Assembly (NCBI RefSeq): GCF_001440395.1
Contig: NZ_LLXZ01000022.1
Location: 1 to 64,000 of the forward strand
DNA: 64,000 bases
Source of the DNA: Bradyrhizobium jicamae
Lineage (GTDB): Bacteria > Pseudomonadota > Alphaproteobacteria > Rhizobiales > Xanthobacteraceae
Direction of reading: 5' to 3'
Shown here: in pieces, positions 17,173 through 26,195 of the stretch
Layout of the letters: every line of letters begins with the position of its first letter
Numbering within the stretch: the stretch's first letter is position 1
Translations under genes and position numbers: made by a program
The notes under the pieces: generated by a model
Told to the model about the DNA's origin: nothing
Seen by the model: the letters and a program-made list of their open reading frames with translations, nothing else
Database searches by the model: none

Positions 17173-18423
17173 ATGACTGCAGTTCAGCGCAACGCCCCGA
17201 TCGATCCCGTAAAACTCGACCGCCTCGCCGAAGTCGCGATCAAGGTCGGCTTGCAGTTGCGGCCGGGACAAGACCTGCTGGTGACCGCGCCTTCCGTCGC
17301 GCTGCCGCTGGTGCGCCGGATTGCCGAACATGCCTACAAGGCCGGCGCAGGGATCGTGACGCCGTTCCTGGCGGATGAGGCGATCACGTTGTCGCGCTAT
17401 CGCCACGGCCATGACGCGAGCTTCGATCGTGCCGCCAACTGGCTTTATGAGGGCATGGCGAAGGCATTCAGCGCCAACACCGCGCGGCTGGCCATCGTTG
17501 GTGACAATCCGATGCTGCTGTCGGGCGAGGATCCGGTGAAGGTGGCGCGCGCCAGCAAGGCCAATTCGATCGCCTATCAGCCGGCGCTGGAGAAGATCGT
17601 CAATTTCGACACCAACTGGAACATCATCGCATATCCCAGTCCGTCCTGGGCGAAGCAGGTTTTCCCTGACGTGCCGGAGGATGTCGCGGTGGCAAAACTG
17701 GCGGATGCGATCTTTGCGGCGTCCCGCGTCGATCAGGACGGCGCCGTGGCCGCATGGGAAAAGCACAACGCAGTGCTGCGCGAGCGGACCGAATGGCTGA
17801 ACGGCCAGCGTTTCCAAGCGCTGAAATATTCCGGGCCCGGCACCGACCTGACCATTGGTCTTGCGGACGGCCATGAGTGGGAAGGCGGCGCCTCGACCGC
17901 GAAGAACGGCATCACCTGCAACGCCAACATCCCGACCGAGGAAGTTTTCACCACGCCGCATTGCCGGCGCGTGAGCGGGCATGTGGTCTCGTCGAAACCG
18001 CTGTCCTATCAGGGCACGCTGATCGACAACATCCAGGTGAAGTTCGAGGAAGGCCGCATCGTCGAGGCAAGGGCTTCGCGCGGCGAGGAGGTGCTGAAGA
18101 AGGTGCTCGACACCGACGAGGGCGCGGCGCGCCTCGGCGAAGTGGCGCTGGTGCCGCATTCCTCGCCGATCTCCAAGAGCGGGCTGTTGTTCTTCAACAC
18201 GCTGTTCGACGAGAACGCTGCCTCCCACATCGCGCTCGGCCAATGCTACTCGAAGTGCTTCGTTAATGGCGACAAGCTGACGCCGGAACAGATCGCGGCC
18301 CAGGGCGGCAACAAGAGCCTCATCCATATCGACTGGATGATCGGCACGGCCGAGACCGACATCGACGGCGTCCACGCCGACGGACGCCGCGTCCCGGTCA
18401 TGCGCAAGGGCGAGTGGGCGTAA
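17173..18423 (+). CDS. M29-family aminopeptidase
   Basis: From the ATG at 17173 the product is 416 residues (an in-frame TTG lies at 17158). It matches the thermophilic-type M29 metallo-aminopeptidases: YPSPSWAKQVFPD, the central GTDLTIGLADGHEWEGG, NIPTEEVFTTPH with Glu and His ligands, and LFFNTLFDENAASHIALGQ near the C-terminus. These enzymes bind two metal ions and remove N-terminal residues from peptides. There is no signal peptide, so it is cytoplasmic. It is convergent with the amidohydrolase gene, the stops being adjacent. Confidence 0.92.
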   Translation: MTAVQRNAPIDPVKLDRLAEVAIKVGLQLRPGQDLLVTAPSVALPLVRRIAEHAYKAGAGIVTPFLADEAITLSRYRHGHDASFDRAANWLYEGMAKAFSANTARLAIVGDNPMLLSGEDPVKVARASKANSIAYQPALEKIVNFDTNWNIIAYPSPSWAKQVFPDVPEDVAVAKLADAIFAASRVDQDGAVAAWEKHNAVLRERTEWLNGQRFQALKYSGPGTDLTIGLADGHEWEGGASTAKNGITCNANIPTEEVFTTPHCRRVSGHVVSSKPLSYQGTLIDNIQVKFEEGRIVEARASRGEEVLKKVLDTDEGAARLGEVALVPHSSPISKSGLLFFNTLFDENAASHIALGQCYSKCFVNGDKLTPEQIAAQGGNKSLIHIDWMIGTAETDIDGVHADGRRVPVMRKGEWA

Positions 18424-19476
18424 TCAGTCCAGCTTGAGCTTGTAGAAGTCCGTCGCCGTCTTCGAGAACAGCGCGGTCTTTTCGGCTTCGCTGTACTGCG
18501 CGGCCAGTCGCTTGAAGACGTTGAAGATCACCTGATAGCTGCACTGGCCCTTGTCGGGTGGGAAGTTGCTTTCGAACATGCATCGATCGGGCCCAAAGGC
18601 CTCGATGCAGGTTTCGACATAGGGCCGCCACGCGGCGGCGGCTTCCTCGGATGACGGCGGCTTCGGCCGCAGATGAAAGTCATACCCAAGCAGGCACATC
18701 GCCAGCCCGCCGAGCTTGACCACCACATTCGGGCATCGCGCGATTTCCTGGATCGAGGCTTTCCATTCCGGAAAGACCTCCTCGCGCCGCCCGGCAAAAC
18801 GGCCGATACCGGCCGGGCCGCCGCAATGATCCAGCACGATTTTTGTGTCGGGAAAGGCGCGGGCGAGATCCGTGAGTTCGCCGATCTGCGGATGAAACAG
18901 CCAGGCGTCGAAGCTCAGGCCCAACGGCGCAAGGCAGGCAAAGCCCTTGCGGAAGGTCGAGTCGAGCAACAGACCTTTCGGCCTGTTCGCATACATGCCG
19001 GCGACGTTGGGATCGGCATCCCATGCCGAGGAATGCCGGATGCCGCGGAAGCGGCCATTGCTGGCGGCGATTTCGGCTTCGAGCACGGCCTTCGCACCGT
19101 CGCCGAGCGTGAGATTGACGTGGCTGACGATGCCGGCGCAGATCGCAGCTTTGCCGTAGCCGCCGCTCGCCGCCATCGCAGCAACGCCATTGGCGAACTC
19201 GACCTCGCCGACCGGGCGAAACGCTTCGGGCCCGTGCGCGCGATACATCGAGCGGCAGTCAACATAGACTGTCGCGATGACGTTGTGGCCGGAGGCGATG
19301 TCGGCCGCCATCTCCTCGATCATGTAGCGCAGGCCGCCGCGATCCCAGAGATGGTGATGCGGATCGACGATCGGCCGCGCGGGATCGATGATGTCCTCGG
19401 TGTGCTGCGCCAGCCAGTCTTCGCGGGGATCGGCAAAAAGCCCGCTTCTGGAGGCGGGTGCAGTGCTGGTGGCCAT
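18424..19476 (-). CDS. Amidohydrolase-superfamily protein (2-pyrone-4,6-dicarboxylate lactonase-like)
   Basis: The start is the ATG at 19476, which has an excellent AAGGAG site; the longer open frame lacks one. The 350-residue product has the metal-binding HHH cluster in PIVDPHHHLWD near residue 40, then VYVDCRSMY, RGIRHSSAWD, KIVLDHCGGPAG and MFESNFPPDKG, the pattern of the amidohydrolase_2 (PF04909) family. Such enzymes hydrolyse lactones or decarboxylate aromatic and related acids. The gene follows the epoxide-hydrolase-like gene by 52 bases and is probably co-transcribed. Confidence 0.9.
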   Translation of the reverse strand: MATSTAPASRSGLFADPREDWLAQHTEDIIDPARPIVDPHHHLWDRGGLRYMIEEMAADIASGHNVIATVYVDCRSMYRAHGPEAFRPVGEVEFANGVAAMAASGGYGKAAICAGIVSHVNLTLGDGAKAVLEAEIAASNGRFRGIRHSSAWDADPNVAGMYANRPKGLLLDSTFRKGFACLAPLGLSFDAWLFHPQIGELTDLARAFPDTKIVLDHCGGPAGIGRFAGRREEVFPEWKASIQEIARCPNVVVKLGGLAMCLLGYDFHLRPKPPSSEEAAAAWRPYVETCIEAFGPDRCMFESNFPPDKGQCSYQVIFNVFKRLAAQYSEAEKTALFSKTATDFYKLKLD

Positions 19477-19528
19477 GAGTTTCACTCCTTTGATTTTTTG
19501 TTTGTTGGTAGCCGCTGCCGTGAACGCC

Positions 19529-20530
19529 TCAGCCCGGCAGTCCGCGGATGAAATCGATGATCGCGGCGCTGACCTCGCCTGGGCGTTCCTGCTGGGTCCA
19601 GTGTCCGCAACCGGGCAGAATTCGCACATCGCGCAGCGTCGGGACGAACTGCCTGAGATTGGCGAGATGTTGGTCGATGCCGGGAGGAGCCGCCATCACC
19701 ATGTCGTGGTCGCCGGCGACAAAGAGCGCGGGGATTTTCACCGCGACGCCCGTAAACGCCGCCATCAGCTCCCAGTTGCGGTCGACGTTGCGGTAATAAT
19801 TGAGCGGGCCGCGGAAGCCGGTGCGTTTGAATTCGCCGGCATAGAAGTCGATGTCCTCGTCGGTAAGCCATGCAGGCAATGTCGACGGCAACGCCGGTTC
19901 GCGCAGCCAACTCCCGTTGCGCGGCACCATGCCAGGAGTTCCTACTTTATCACCGCGGGCGACGGCCGCGCGAAATGCCGCAGCGCCTTCGCCTGATATG
20001 CCATAAAGCGAGCTCAGCACGGTAATTCGCGGATCCCGCTCCATCTCGGCTTCGGCCACGCCAGGCTCCTGAAAATACAACTGATAGAATTGCGCGTCTG
20101 CGGTCTGCGGCATCATGCTGGTCGGGCGCACCGGGCCGCGCGGCCGAAGCGGTACGCTGAGGCTTGCAACGGCGCGGAAGCGGTCGGGACGCAGCCGTGC
20201 CGCCTGCCAGGCGATCTGCGCGCCCCAGTCGTGGCCGACGACGACAGCCGTCGGCGCTTCGAGGGCGTCGAGCAGCCCCACGAGGTCGGCGATCAGATGG
20301 AAGATCGTGTATTGATCGATCGCCTCCGGCCGGTCGCTCTTGCCGTAACCGCGCATATCAGGGGCGACAGCGTGGAAGCCCGCTTCCGCCAGCGCAGCGA
20401 TTTGATGCCGCCAGGAATACCAGGATTCAGGGAAGCCGTGGCACAACAGCACCAACGGCCCGTCGCCCTGCTCGGCGATGTTGAGACGGATGCCGTTGCT
20501 CTCGATCAGCCGCTGCGAAGGTGCGCTCAA
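19529..20530 (-). CDS. Alpha/beta hydrolase, epoxide-hydrolase type
   Basis: The 333-residue protein has the oxyanion motif HGFPESW (31-37), nucleophile Asp101 in GHDWGA and the catalytic His310 in GCGHWTQQE. An Asp nucleophile with HGFPE is characteristic of soluble epoxide hydrolases rather than esterases. Candidate ring-opening Tyr residues lie in the cap (YQLYFQ). It lies upstream of the amidohydrolase on the same strand, suggesting two hydrolytic steps in one catabolic route; the substrate is unknown. Confidence 0.9.
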   Translation of the reverse strand: MSAPSQRLIESNGIRLNIAEQGDGPLVLLCHGFPESWYSWRHQIAALAEAGFHAVAPDMRGYGKSDRPEAIDQYTIFHLIADLVGLLDALEAPTAVVVGHDWGAQIAWQAARLRPDRFRAVASLSVPLRPRGPVRPTSMMPQTADAQFYQLYFQEPGVAEAEMERDPRITVLSSLYGISGEGAAAFRAAVARGDKVGTPGMVPRNGSWLREPALPSTLPAWLTDEDIDFYAGEFKRTGFRGPLNYYRNVDRNWELMAAFTGVAVKIPALFVAGDHDMVMAAPPGIDQHLANLRQFVPTLRDVRILPGCGHWTQQERPGEVSAAIIDFIRGLPG

Positions 20531-20560
20531 GATCCGCTCCCTTGTTGATTGTTGTTATTC

Positions 20561-20643
20561 GTCATTGCGAGGAGCGAAGCGACGAAGCAATCCATCTATC
20601 CCCGTGTTGAGGTATGGATTGCTTCGCTGCGCTCGCAATGACG
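20561..20643. repeat. Palindromic intergenic repeat (GTCATTGCGAGGAGCGAAGC family)
   Basis: Arms GTCATTGCGAGGAGCGAAGC / GCTGCGCTCGCAATGAC, with an inner pair AAGCAATCCAT / ATGGATTGCTT, form a long imperfect hairpin. It lies between two minus-strand genes, upstream of the epoxide hydrolase. I recognise the type from other Bradyrhizobium-like genomes. Confidence 0.85.
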
Positions 20644-20666
20644 GCGGTTGCCAGTAGCGCCTGAAT

Positions 20667-21494
20667 TTACACCCCTTCCAGAATGATCACCGTCGGCGTA
20701 CCCGGCAGCGTCTCGCGCGAAATCTTCAGCGTCCGCTCGCTCCGCTGGTCGATCGTGAATTGCTGGCCGATCAGGCGCATGAATTCATCGAGCGGAGTGG
20801 CGAAGCGGTGCATCGGCAGCACGATCGAGGAGCGCAGGCGCCGGGTGATGTCGGAGACGCCGTCGAGCGACATCGTATAGGTGCCGTCGATCGGCACCAT
20901 CACGATATCGAGCCGGCCGATCGCCGCGAAATGCGTCTCATCCAGCTTGTGATGGAGATGTCCGAGATGGCCGATGCAGAGGCCGGCGACCTCGAAGATG
21001 AAGATCGAGTTGCCGTCCTTGAGCATGGCGCCGGAGCCTTCGCCATAGTAGCGGCGAATGTCGGTCGGCACGTTGCGGATATAGACGTCGCCGACGCGCG
21101 TCGAGACATGCGCCGCCTGTCCGTTCTCGCCCCAGCCATGCAGGACATGCGGGATCTTTGGGTCGGGAAACAACGTGTAGTGCGTCGAATGCGCGCGGTT
21201 CATGGTGACGACGTCGGGCAGCCTGCCGGTCCGGTAGGCGCCGTTGAAGTCGGTCCCGATCCGAATGCCGCCGGGCGTGTCGATGTAATAGGTGGAATGC
21301 CCGACATAGGTGATTGCGACCTCTTCGGCCTTGGCGGCGGTGCGGCGCAGGCTGACGGGGGTCGCGCGTGGCGGCGCGTTGGCCATCGCCAGGCACTCGC
21401 TGCGCAGCGGTTGTTGTTGAGCGGCCGCCGGGACGATCAGCGAACCGAGGAGGGCGAGGGCAACGGCAGAGGATCGCAACATGGCTTGACCCAT
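20667..21494 (-). CDS. Exported metallo-beta-lactamase-fold hydrolase (UlaG-like)
   Basis: The 275-residue product has a signal peptide (about residues 1-25, ending AAA-QQQ). The mature protein shows the MBL-fold opening EVAITYVGHSTYYIDTP, then DVVTMNRAHSTHYT in place of the usual HxHxDH motif, LCIGHLGHLH and VLPMHRFATP. This fits the UlaG/YtnP-like Zn-dependent hydrolase branch. The altered HxHxDH (H-S-T-H-Y) may change metal binding. It probably acts in the periplasm. An internal ATG at 21482 is an alternative start. Confidence 0.82.
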   Translation of the reverse strand: MGQAMLRSSAVALALLGSLIVPAAAQQQPLRSECLAMANAPPRATPVSLRRTAAKAEEVAITYVGHSTYYIDTPGGIRIGTDFNGAYRTGRLPDVVTMNRAHSTHYTLFPDPKIPHVLHGWGENGQAAHVSTRVGDVYIRNVPTDIRRYYGEGSGAMLKDGNSIFIFEVAGLCIGHLGHLHHKLDETHFAAIGRLDIVMVPIDGTYTMSLDGVSDITRRLRSSIVLPMHRFATPLDEFMRLIGQQFTIDQRSERTLKISRETLPGTPTVIILEGV

Positions 21495-21630
21495 TCTCGC
21501 GGCAAAGGCGCGACACTGTATCGCCGAATTTTGCAGCCGTCATGCTGACATTCGAGCACAGCTCTGCGCCGGAATTGCTTCATCGGCAGGCAGCCACGTC
21601 ATATGGTGAAATTCAACCAGGGAGTTCGCC

Positions 21631-22569
21631 GTGACCGAAAACGCCCCCGCCGCGCGCGCCCCGTCGTCGAAACGCCTCGAACCGTTGCGGCAGGTTGACG
21701 CCGGCCCGCTGAGCATCGCGTATTACGAGGCGGGTCCCGCCGATGGACCGGCCGTGATGCTGATGCACGGCTTTCCCTACGACATTCATTCCTATGTCGA
21801 CGTCGCGCCGCAGCTGGCCGCGCAAGGCTGCCGCGTCATCGTTCCCTATGTGCGCGGCTACGGTCCCACCCGGTTTCGCGATGCCGCGACGCCGCGCTCG
21901 GGCGAGCAGGCGGCGGTCGGCGCCGACATGATGGCGCTGATGGATGCGCTCGGCATCAAGCGAGCCGTGTTCGCGGGCTATGACTGGGGCGGCCGCGCGG
22001 CCTGCGTCGGCGCGGCGCTGTGGCCGGAGCGCTGCATCGGACTGGTTTCGGTCAACTCCTATCTGATCCAGGACATCGCCAACGCCATGGTGCCGATGCG
22101 TCCCGAACGCGAGGTGGCGTTGTGGTATCAGTATTATTTCCAGCTCAAGCGCGGCCGCGCCGGGCTTGCCGCCAACCGGCGCGAGATCGCCAGAATATTG
22201 TGGGCGCAATGGTCGCCGAACTGGACGTTCGACGATGCCTGTTTCGAACGCACTGTAGTCGCCCACGATAATCCCGATTACGTCGATGTGGTGATCCACA
22301 GCTATCGCCACCGCTTCGGTCTGGCCGACGGCGATCCACGATATGCCGACATCCAGCGCAGGCTGGCTGCGTTGCCTGTTATCACGGTGCCATCAATCAC
22401 GCTCGACGGCGCGGGCGACGGCGTCATTGCCGCTACCGACGGCACGGCCAGCGCGCCGAAATTCGCCGGCCGCCGCGGCCATCGCGTGCTCGCCGGCATC
22501 GGACACAATCTGCCACAGGAAGCGCCGGAGGATTTTGCGGCGGCGGTGATGGATCTGATCCGCGCCTAG
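21631..22569 (+). CDS. Alpha/beta hydrolase
   Basis: The 312-residue product begins at GTG. Motifs are HGFPYD (46-51), nucleophile Asp118 in AGYDWGG and catalytic His292 in GIGHNLPQE. The Asp nucleophile again points to epoxide hydrolase or haloalkane dehalogenase relatives. It differs clearly from the hydrolase at 19529-20530, so it is not a recent duplicate. It is divergent from the exported MBL-fold gene, about 136 bases apart. Substrate unknown. Confidence 0.88.
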   Translation: MTENAPAARAPSSKRLEPLRQVDAGPLSIAYYEAGPADGPAVMLMHGFPYDIHSYVDVAPQLAAQGCRVIVPYVRGYGPTRFRDAATPRSGEQAAVGADMMALMDALGIKRAVFAGYDWGGRAACVGAALWPERCIGLVSVNSYLIQDIANAMVPMRPEREVALWYQYYFQLKRGRAGLAANRREIARILWAQWSPNWTFDDACFERTVVAHDNPDYVDVVIHSYRHRFGLADGDPRYADIQRRLAALPVITVPSITLDGAGDGVIAATDGTASAPKFAGRRGHRVLAGIGHNLPQEAPEDFAAAVMDLIRA

Positions 22570-22614
22570 GTCGACTTTGCCGCATGGCAAGCCGTTCCGA
22601 AAACCGTCATCTTC

Positions 22615-22758
22615 GTCCAGCAAGTCCTCTCCAGAAGGACAGAATTCGGCACCCGCCCGATGTTGCTGCAGAAAGCCGAGATGATGATCCCGTTCATCGA
22701 GAAGGAGATAAAGCGCTAGGGCGACGTGATCGAGCGGGCAGGGGTGGAGAAGCAGTAG
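22615..22758 (+). pseudogene. C-terminal remnant resembling a tripartite-tricarboxylate (Bug/TctC) binding protein
   Basis: The frame reads ...MIPFIEKEIKR-stop-GDVIERAGVEKQ-stop. Bug-family proteins commonly end with FI..EI.RWG.VI..AG, and the internal stop TAG (22717-22719) sits where Trp (TGG) is expected. The upstream sequence no longer resembles the family. It is the decayed tail of a lost gene, abutting the hydrolase. The match is short, so identification is tentative. Confidence 0.4.
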
Positions 22759-22760
22759 GA

Positions 22761-24284
22761 CTAGCCCCGCTGAGGGCTGATCTTCCACGTCACGGCCAAA
22801 ATGCCGGCAGTGAGCGCACCGCTGATCACGGCGGCGATTGGGATCGTGACGGCAAGCGCAGAGGTCGCGGCCCAGCCGATCGAGCAGAAGGCCTCCGCAA
22901 ATGTCGCCAGACGCGACGAAGTCTGGCGGCGGCGGAATTGGCTGCGTTTGGCTTGCACGCGGAACCAGAGCTGGATCGCGGCGGCGGAGATGGTGGCGAC
23001 GATGACGCCGAGCGCGGTGACGATCGCCTGCGTCATGGATGCAAACGCAAGTGCTGCAATCAATGGCGCGAAGATGACGCCGATCGAGATCAGCACTACC
23101 TCGATCTTGGCGCGGATCACGCGTGACGGTGGCAACGGGGCGGTCGCGACCAGGTCGGCGGCGTCTTCGCCCGAGATCGTCAGCCAGGCGAGGCCGCCGG
23201 CGAGCTGGCCCGCCGCCATCACGATGACGGGCGTGATCAGCACGATCGCGGCCGAGCTTTCGGAAAAGCTTCGCCACAGCATCAGGGCCGGCGGCACCAG
23301 ATACAATAATTGCATCAGGCTTTGCGACAACAGCCACGGGTCGCGCCGCAGCAGCAAGAACTCCTTGGTGCGCAGCGCCTGTTGGCGCGAGCCGCCGCGA
23401 AACGCCGTTGCGCGCGGACCATGACGGACAGAGCGCGCGGTTGCGGCGACGCGGACGACGGTATCGGCAAATCGCGGCGAGAAAATCGCCATCACGGCGC
23501 CGAGCAGCAGCAGTCCGCCGGCCATCAGCCACGACAGCACCATTCCGTCGCCGATCGCCGCGCGCGCCGGCCACCACAGCGGGCTGTCGAGATCCGGCGC
23601 ATAAGCGGAAACCGCATCTGAGGTCAGCACTGCAAAGCGGGACAATGTGCCATACGAAAGAATGGCGGCGACCTGGAGCGCGATGACGAAGCCGGCGCCG
23701 ATGACCGCCGCCACGATCTGCGCGACCAGGCGGGTGCGGCTCGGGCCGATCAACCTGAACAGCGCGACCGTGATCGCGATCGCAACGGCTGCGGCCGAAA
23801 GGCCGATGGCGATGACGACGCCGAACGCCGAGAGCCAGCGCGCGCCGCCGCTGAATACGAGCACGTCGACAAAGGGCGTCGACAGCAGCAGCGCCATTCC
23901 GGTGACAGACAATGCGATCGCCGCGATCCGCACCGAGAACACGTTGGCGAGGTTGGCCGGCGACGACATGAGGAGGTCGAGATCGGCGCGGGCGTAAAAC
24001 ACCCGCGTCACCGATTCGATCGCCTGCGACAGCATCAACGCCCAGGCGAGGAAGATAGTCGCGGTGATGACGATCAGCTCGGGCGTGTCGAGCGGGGCCT
24101 CCAGATCGGCGAAGCGGCCGATCACGGCGTAGGCCGGCAGGTGCATGACGGCGGCAAACACGATCAGCGCGATGATCGCGCGCTTCCGTTTTCCCCGCCT
24201 GCCGGCGATCATCGCCATCCATTCGCGCCACGCCAGCCGGATTTCGTGCCGGGCAAACCAGGTGAGCGCAGCCGCCGAACTCAT
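22761..24284 (-). CDS. ABC transporter permease (exporter type)
   Basis: The 507-residue protein starts at an ATG overlapping the ATPase stop by 3 bases (ATGA). It is strongly hydrophobic with about 10-12 predicted membrane segments (for example AIIALIVFAAVMHLPAYAVI and VIAIGLSAAAVAIAITVALF). A soluble stretch near the centre contains RTKEFLLLRRDPWLLSQ, typical of fused two-half ABC-2 permeases. The longer open frame to 24716 is only the shadow of the ATPase. Together with the ATPase it forms a complete exporter; the substrate is unknown. Confidence 0.85.
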   Translation of the reverse strand: MSSAAALTWFARHEIRLAWREWMAMIAGRRGKRKRAIIALIVFAAVMHLPAYAVIGRFADLEAPLDTPELIVITATIFLAWALMLSQAIESVTRVFYARADLDLLMSSPANLANVFSVRIAAIALSVTGMALLLSTPFVDVLVFSGGARWLSAFGVVIAIGLSAAAVAIAITVALFRLIGPSRTRLVAQIVAAVIGAGFVIALQVAAILSYGTLSRFAVLTSDAVSAYAPDLDSPLWWPARAAIGDGMVLSWLMAGGLLLLGAVMAIFSPRFADTVVRVAATARSVRHGPRATAFRGGSRQQALRTKEFLLLRRDPWLLSQSLMQLLYLVPPALMLWRSFSESSAAIVLITPVIVMAAGQLAGGLAWLTISGEDAADLVATAPLPPSRVIRAKIEVVLISIGVIFAPLIAALAFASMTQAIVTALGVIVATISAAAIQLWFRVQAKRSQFRRRQTSSRLATFAEAFCSIGWAATSALAVTIPIAAVISGALTAGILAVTWKISPQRG

Positions 24285-25033
24285 GCGGCTGCCGCCTCGG
24301 CATCGACGAGCGCGATGAACATGTCTTCGAGGCTGGTGTCGCCGCGGCCGTTCTGCTGACGCAACTCGGTGAGCGTGCCCTCGGCGACCAGCCGGCCGGC
24401 GGCGATGACGCCGATCCGGTCGGCCATCCGCTCGGCGACCTCGAGAATATGCGTCGTCATGATCACGGTGCAGCCGGAGCGCACGCGCTCCTGCAACAAT
24501 CCCTTGACGTGACGCGCCGAGAGCGCGTCGAGCCCGGTCAGCGGTTCGTCCAGGATGATCAGCCGGGGATCGTGAACCAGCGCGCCGGCCAGCGCCACCT
24601 TCTGGCGCATGCCTTTGGAAAATCCCTCGCAGCGCTCGTGCAGATGCGGCTCGAGGCCGAGCGACACCAGAAGCTGGTGCGCGGAGGTTTCGGAAACTGA
24701 GGGATCGACACCCCAAAGGCCGGCGACGAATTCGAGATATTCCAGCGGCGTCAGCTTGTCATAGATCATCGGCTCGTCGGAAACCCAGGCCATGATCTGC
24801 TTGGCGGCGACGGGATCGGCGAGGGCATCGATGCCCAGTATCGAGACGGAGCCGGCATCGGGCCGTAGAAGGCCGGCGACCATGCGCAAGGTCGTGGTCT
24901 TGCCGGCGCCGTTAGGGCCGAGCAGGGCATAGAACTCGCCGGTGCGAATAGTGAGATCGAGCGAATCGACCGCCGGGCGGTCAAAACGCTTCGTTAACCC
25001 TCGCACTTCGAGCGCCGGTACATCCGCTTTCAT
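24281..25033 (-). CDS. ABC transporter ATP-binding protein
   Basis: From the ATG at 25033 the product is 250 residues. Walker A is GPNGAGKT (39-46), the signature reads FSKGMRQKV, and Walker B is LIILDEPLTGLD, followed by the H-loop in MTTHIL. The KGMRQK form is typical of ABC-2 (CcmA/NatA-like) exporters. The adjacent permease overlaps its stop. A frame extends to 25156, but the extra residues do not resemble the family. It is divergent from the liv-type operon. Confidence 0.9.
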   Translation of the reverse strand: MKADVPALEVRGLTKRFDRPAVDSLDLTIRTGEFYALLGPNGAGKTTTLRMVAGLLRPDAGSVSILGIDALADPVAAKQIMAWVSDEPMIYDKLTPLEYLEFVAGLWGVDPSVSETSAHQLLVSLGLEPHLHERCEGFSKGMRQKVALAGALVHDPRLIILDEPLTGLDALSARHVKGLLQERVRSGCTVIMTTHILEVAERMADRIGVIAAGRLVAEGTLTELRQQNGRGDTSLEDMFIALVDAEAAAA

Positions 25034-25176
25034 GATTTCGGAGCGATCCAGTTGTTCGCTGTGGACCATGAACCGAAGAACTTTCGGTGCGGTGAATCTG
25101 GTGGACCAAATCGCGCCAAACCCCGCAACTTCCCGGGCTGCGGCATTTCTCCGCAATTGTTAACGGCGCAGAACGC

Positions 25177-25205
25177 AGCGCTTTGTTGACAGCGCTTAGC
25201 GCTTT
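25177..25205 (+). promoter_or_regulatory. Triplicate AGCGCT operator-like motif overlapping a TTGACA box
   Basis: AGCGCTTT occurs at 25177 and 25198 and AGCGCTT at 25191; each contains the palindrome AGCGCT. A TTGACA hexamer at 25186-25191 lies among them, with CTCAAT 17 bases later as a poor -10. This could be a regulated promoter for the uptake operon starting at 25317. The pattern is seen; the function is inferred. Confidence 0.35.
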
Positions 25206-25316
25206 GGGCTCAATGCCGCGGGACATGTGCGGCTGCTTCGTGGAATACCACGCAGCGTGTAGACACAAGATGCGGAAGAGGCGATCGACAGAATCGCCCG
25301 GCATCTGGGGAGGGAA

Positions 25317-26195
25317 ATGATGCTGGACTTCGTTCAGCAGCTGGTGAGTGGCATCGCGCTCGGCTGCGTTTATGGCCTGATCGCGCTCGGTTTCGTGCTC
25401 GTTTACAAGGCAACCGAGGTCGTCAATTTCGCTCAGGGCGATTTGATGATGCTGGGCGGGTTCTTCGCCTTCACGTTCATCGGCATGCTTGGCCTCAATT
25501 ACTGGCTTGGATTCGCCGGCGCCGTCGCGGCCATGGCGGCATTCGGCATGCTGGCGGAGCGCGTCGTCGTGCGTCCGATCCTCGGCTATCCGCAGTTTTC
25601 GATCATCATGGCGACGATCGGGCTCGGATATTTCCTGCGCTCGGTGGTCGGCATGATCTGGGGCACCGACGATTTCAAGATCGAGACGCCGTTCAGCGAC
25701 GGCGTGTTGCGTATCGGCTCGCTGGTGCTGGCCTATGACAAGCTGTCGGTGATCGCGGCCACCATCATCCTTTGCGCGCTGCTTTATCTCTTCTTCAACC
25801 GCACCACGCTCGGCACGGCGATGCGTGCCAGCTCCGAAAACATGCTGGCTGCCTACTACATGGGCATTCCGGTCAAGCGCGTGGTGTCGATCGTGTGGGC
25901 GATCTCGGCGGCGGTCGCGACCGCTGCCGGCGTGCTGCTCGCGCCGATTACCTTCATTCACTCCAATGTCGGTCTGGTGCTGGGTCTGAAGGCGTTTCCC
26001 GCCGCGGTGCTCGGCGGATTCGGCTCGATCCCCGGCGCCGTGGTCGGCGGCGTGCTGATCGGCGTGATCGAGAGCATGGCCGGCTTCTACCTGCCGCAGG
26101 GCTGGAAGGACGTCGCGCCCTATATCGTTCTTCTGGTGGTGCTGTTGCTCAAGCCCGAAGGCCTGTTCGGTGTTCATACGCGGAAGAAGGTCTGA
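25317..26195 (+). CDS. livH: Branched-chain-type ABC transporter permease LivH
   Basis: The 292-residue membrane protein has the LivH pattern: FVQQLVSGIALGCVYGLIAL at the N-terminus, KATEVVNFAQGDLMMLGGFF, then GTAMRASSENMLAAYYMGI and AVLGGFGSIPGAVVGG. About eight membrane segments are expected. It is preceded by GGGAGGGAA directly before the ATG. It starts an operon with LivM, LivG, LivF, an acyl-CoA ligase and a binding protein. The HAAT family also carries carboxylates, so amino acids need not be the substrate. Confidence 0.92.
   Translation: MMLDFVQQLVSGIALGCVYGLIALGFVLVYKATEVVNFAQGDLMMLGGFFAFTFIGMLGLNYWLGFAGAVAAMAAFGMLAERVVVRPILGYPQFSIIMATIGLGYFLRSVVGMIWGTDDFKIETPFSDGVLRIGSLVLAYDKLSVIAATIILCALLYLFFNRTTLGTAMRASSENMLAAYYMGIPVKRVVSIVWAISAAVATAAGVLLAPITFIHSNVGLVLGLKAFPAAVLGGFGSIPGAVVGGVLIGVIESMAGFYLPQGWKDVAPYIVLLVVLLLKPEGLFGVHTRKKV

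Noticed and set aside
24981..26177. 398-codon minus-strand frame opposite livH
   Set aside because: It runs against livH, whose membrane pattern is unambiguous. The product is rich in His, Asp and Gln, typical of antisense frames of membrane genes.
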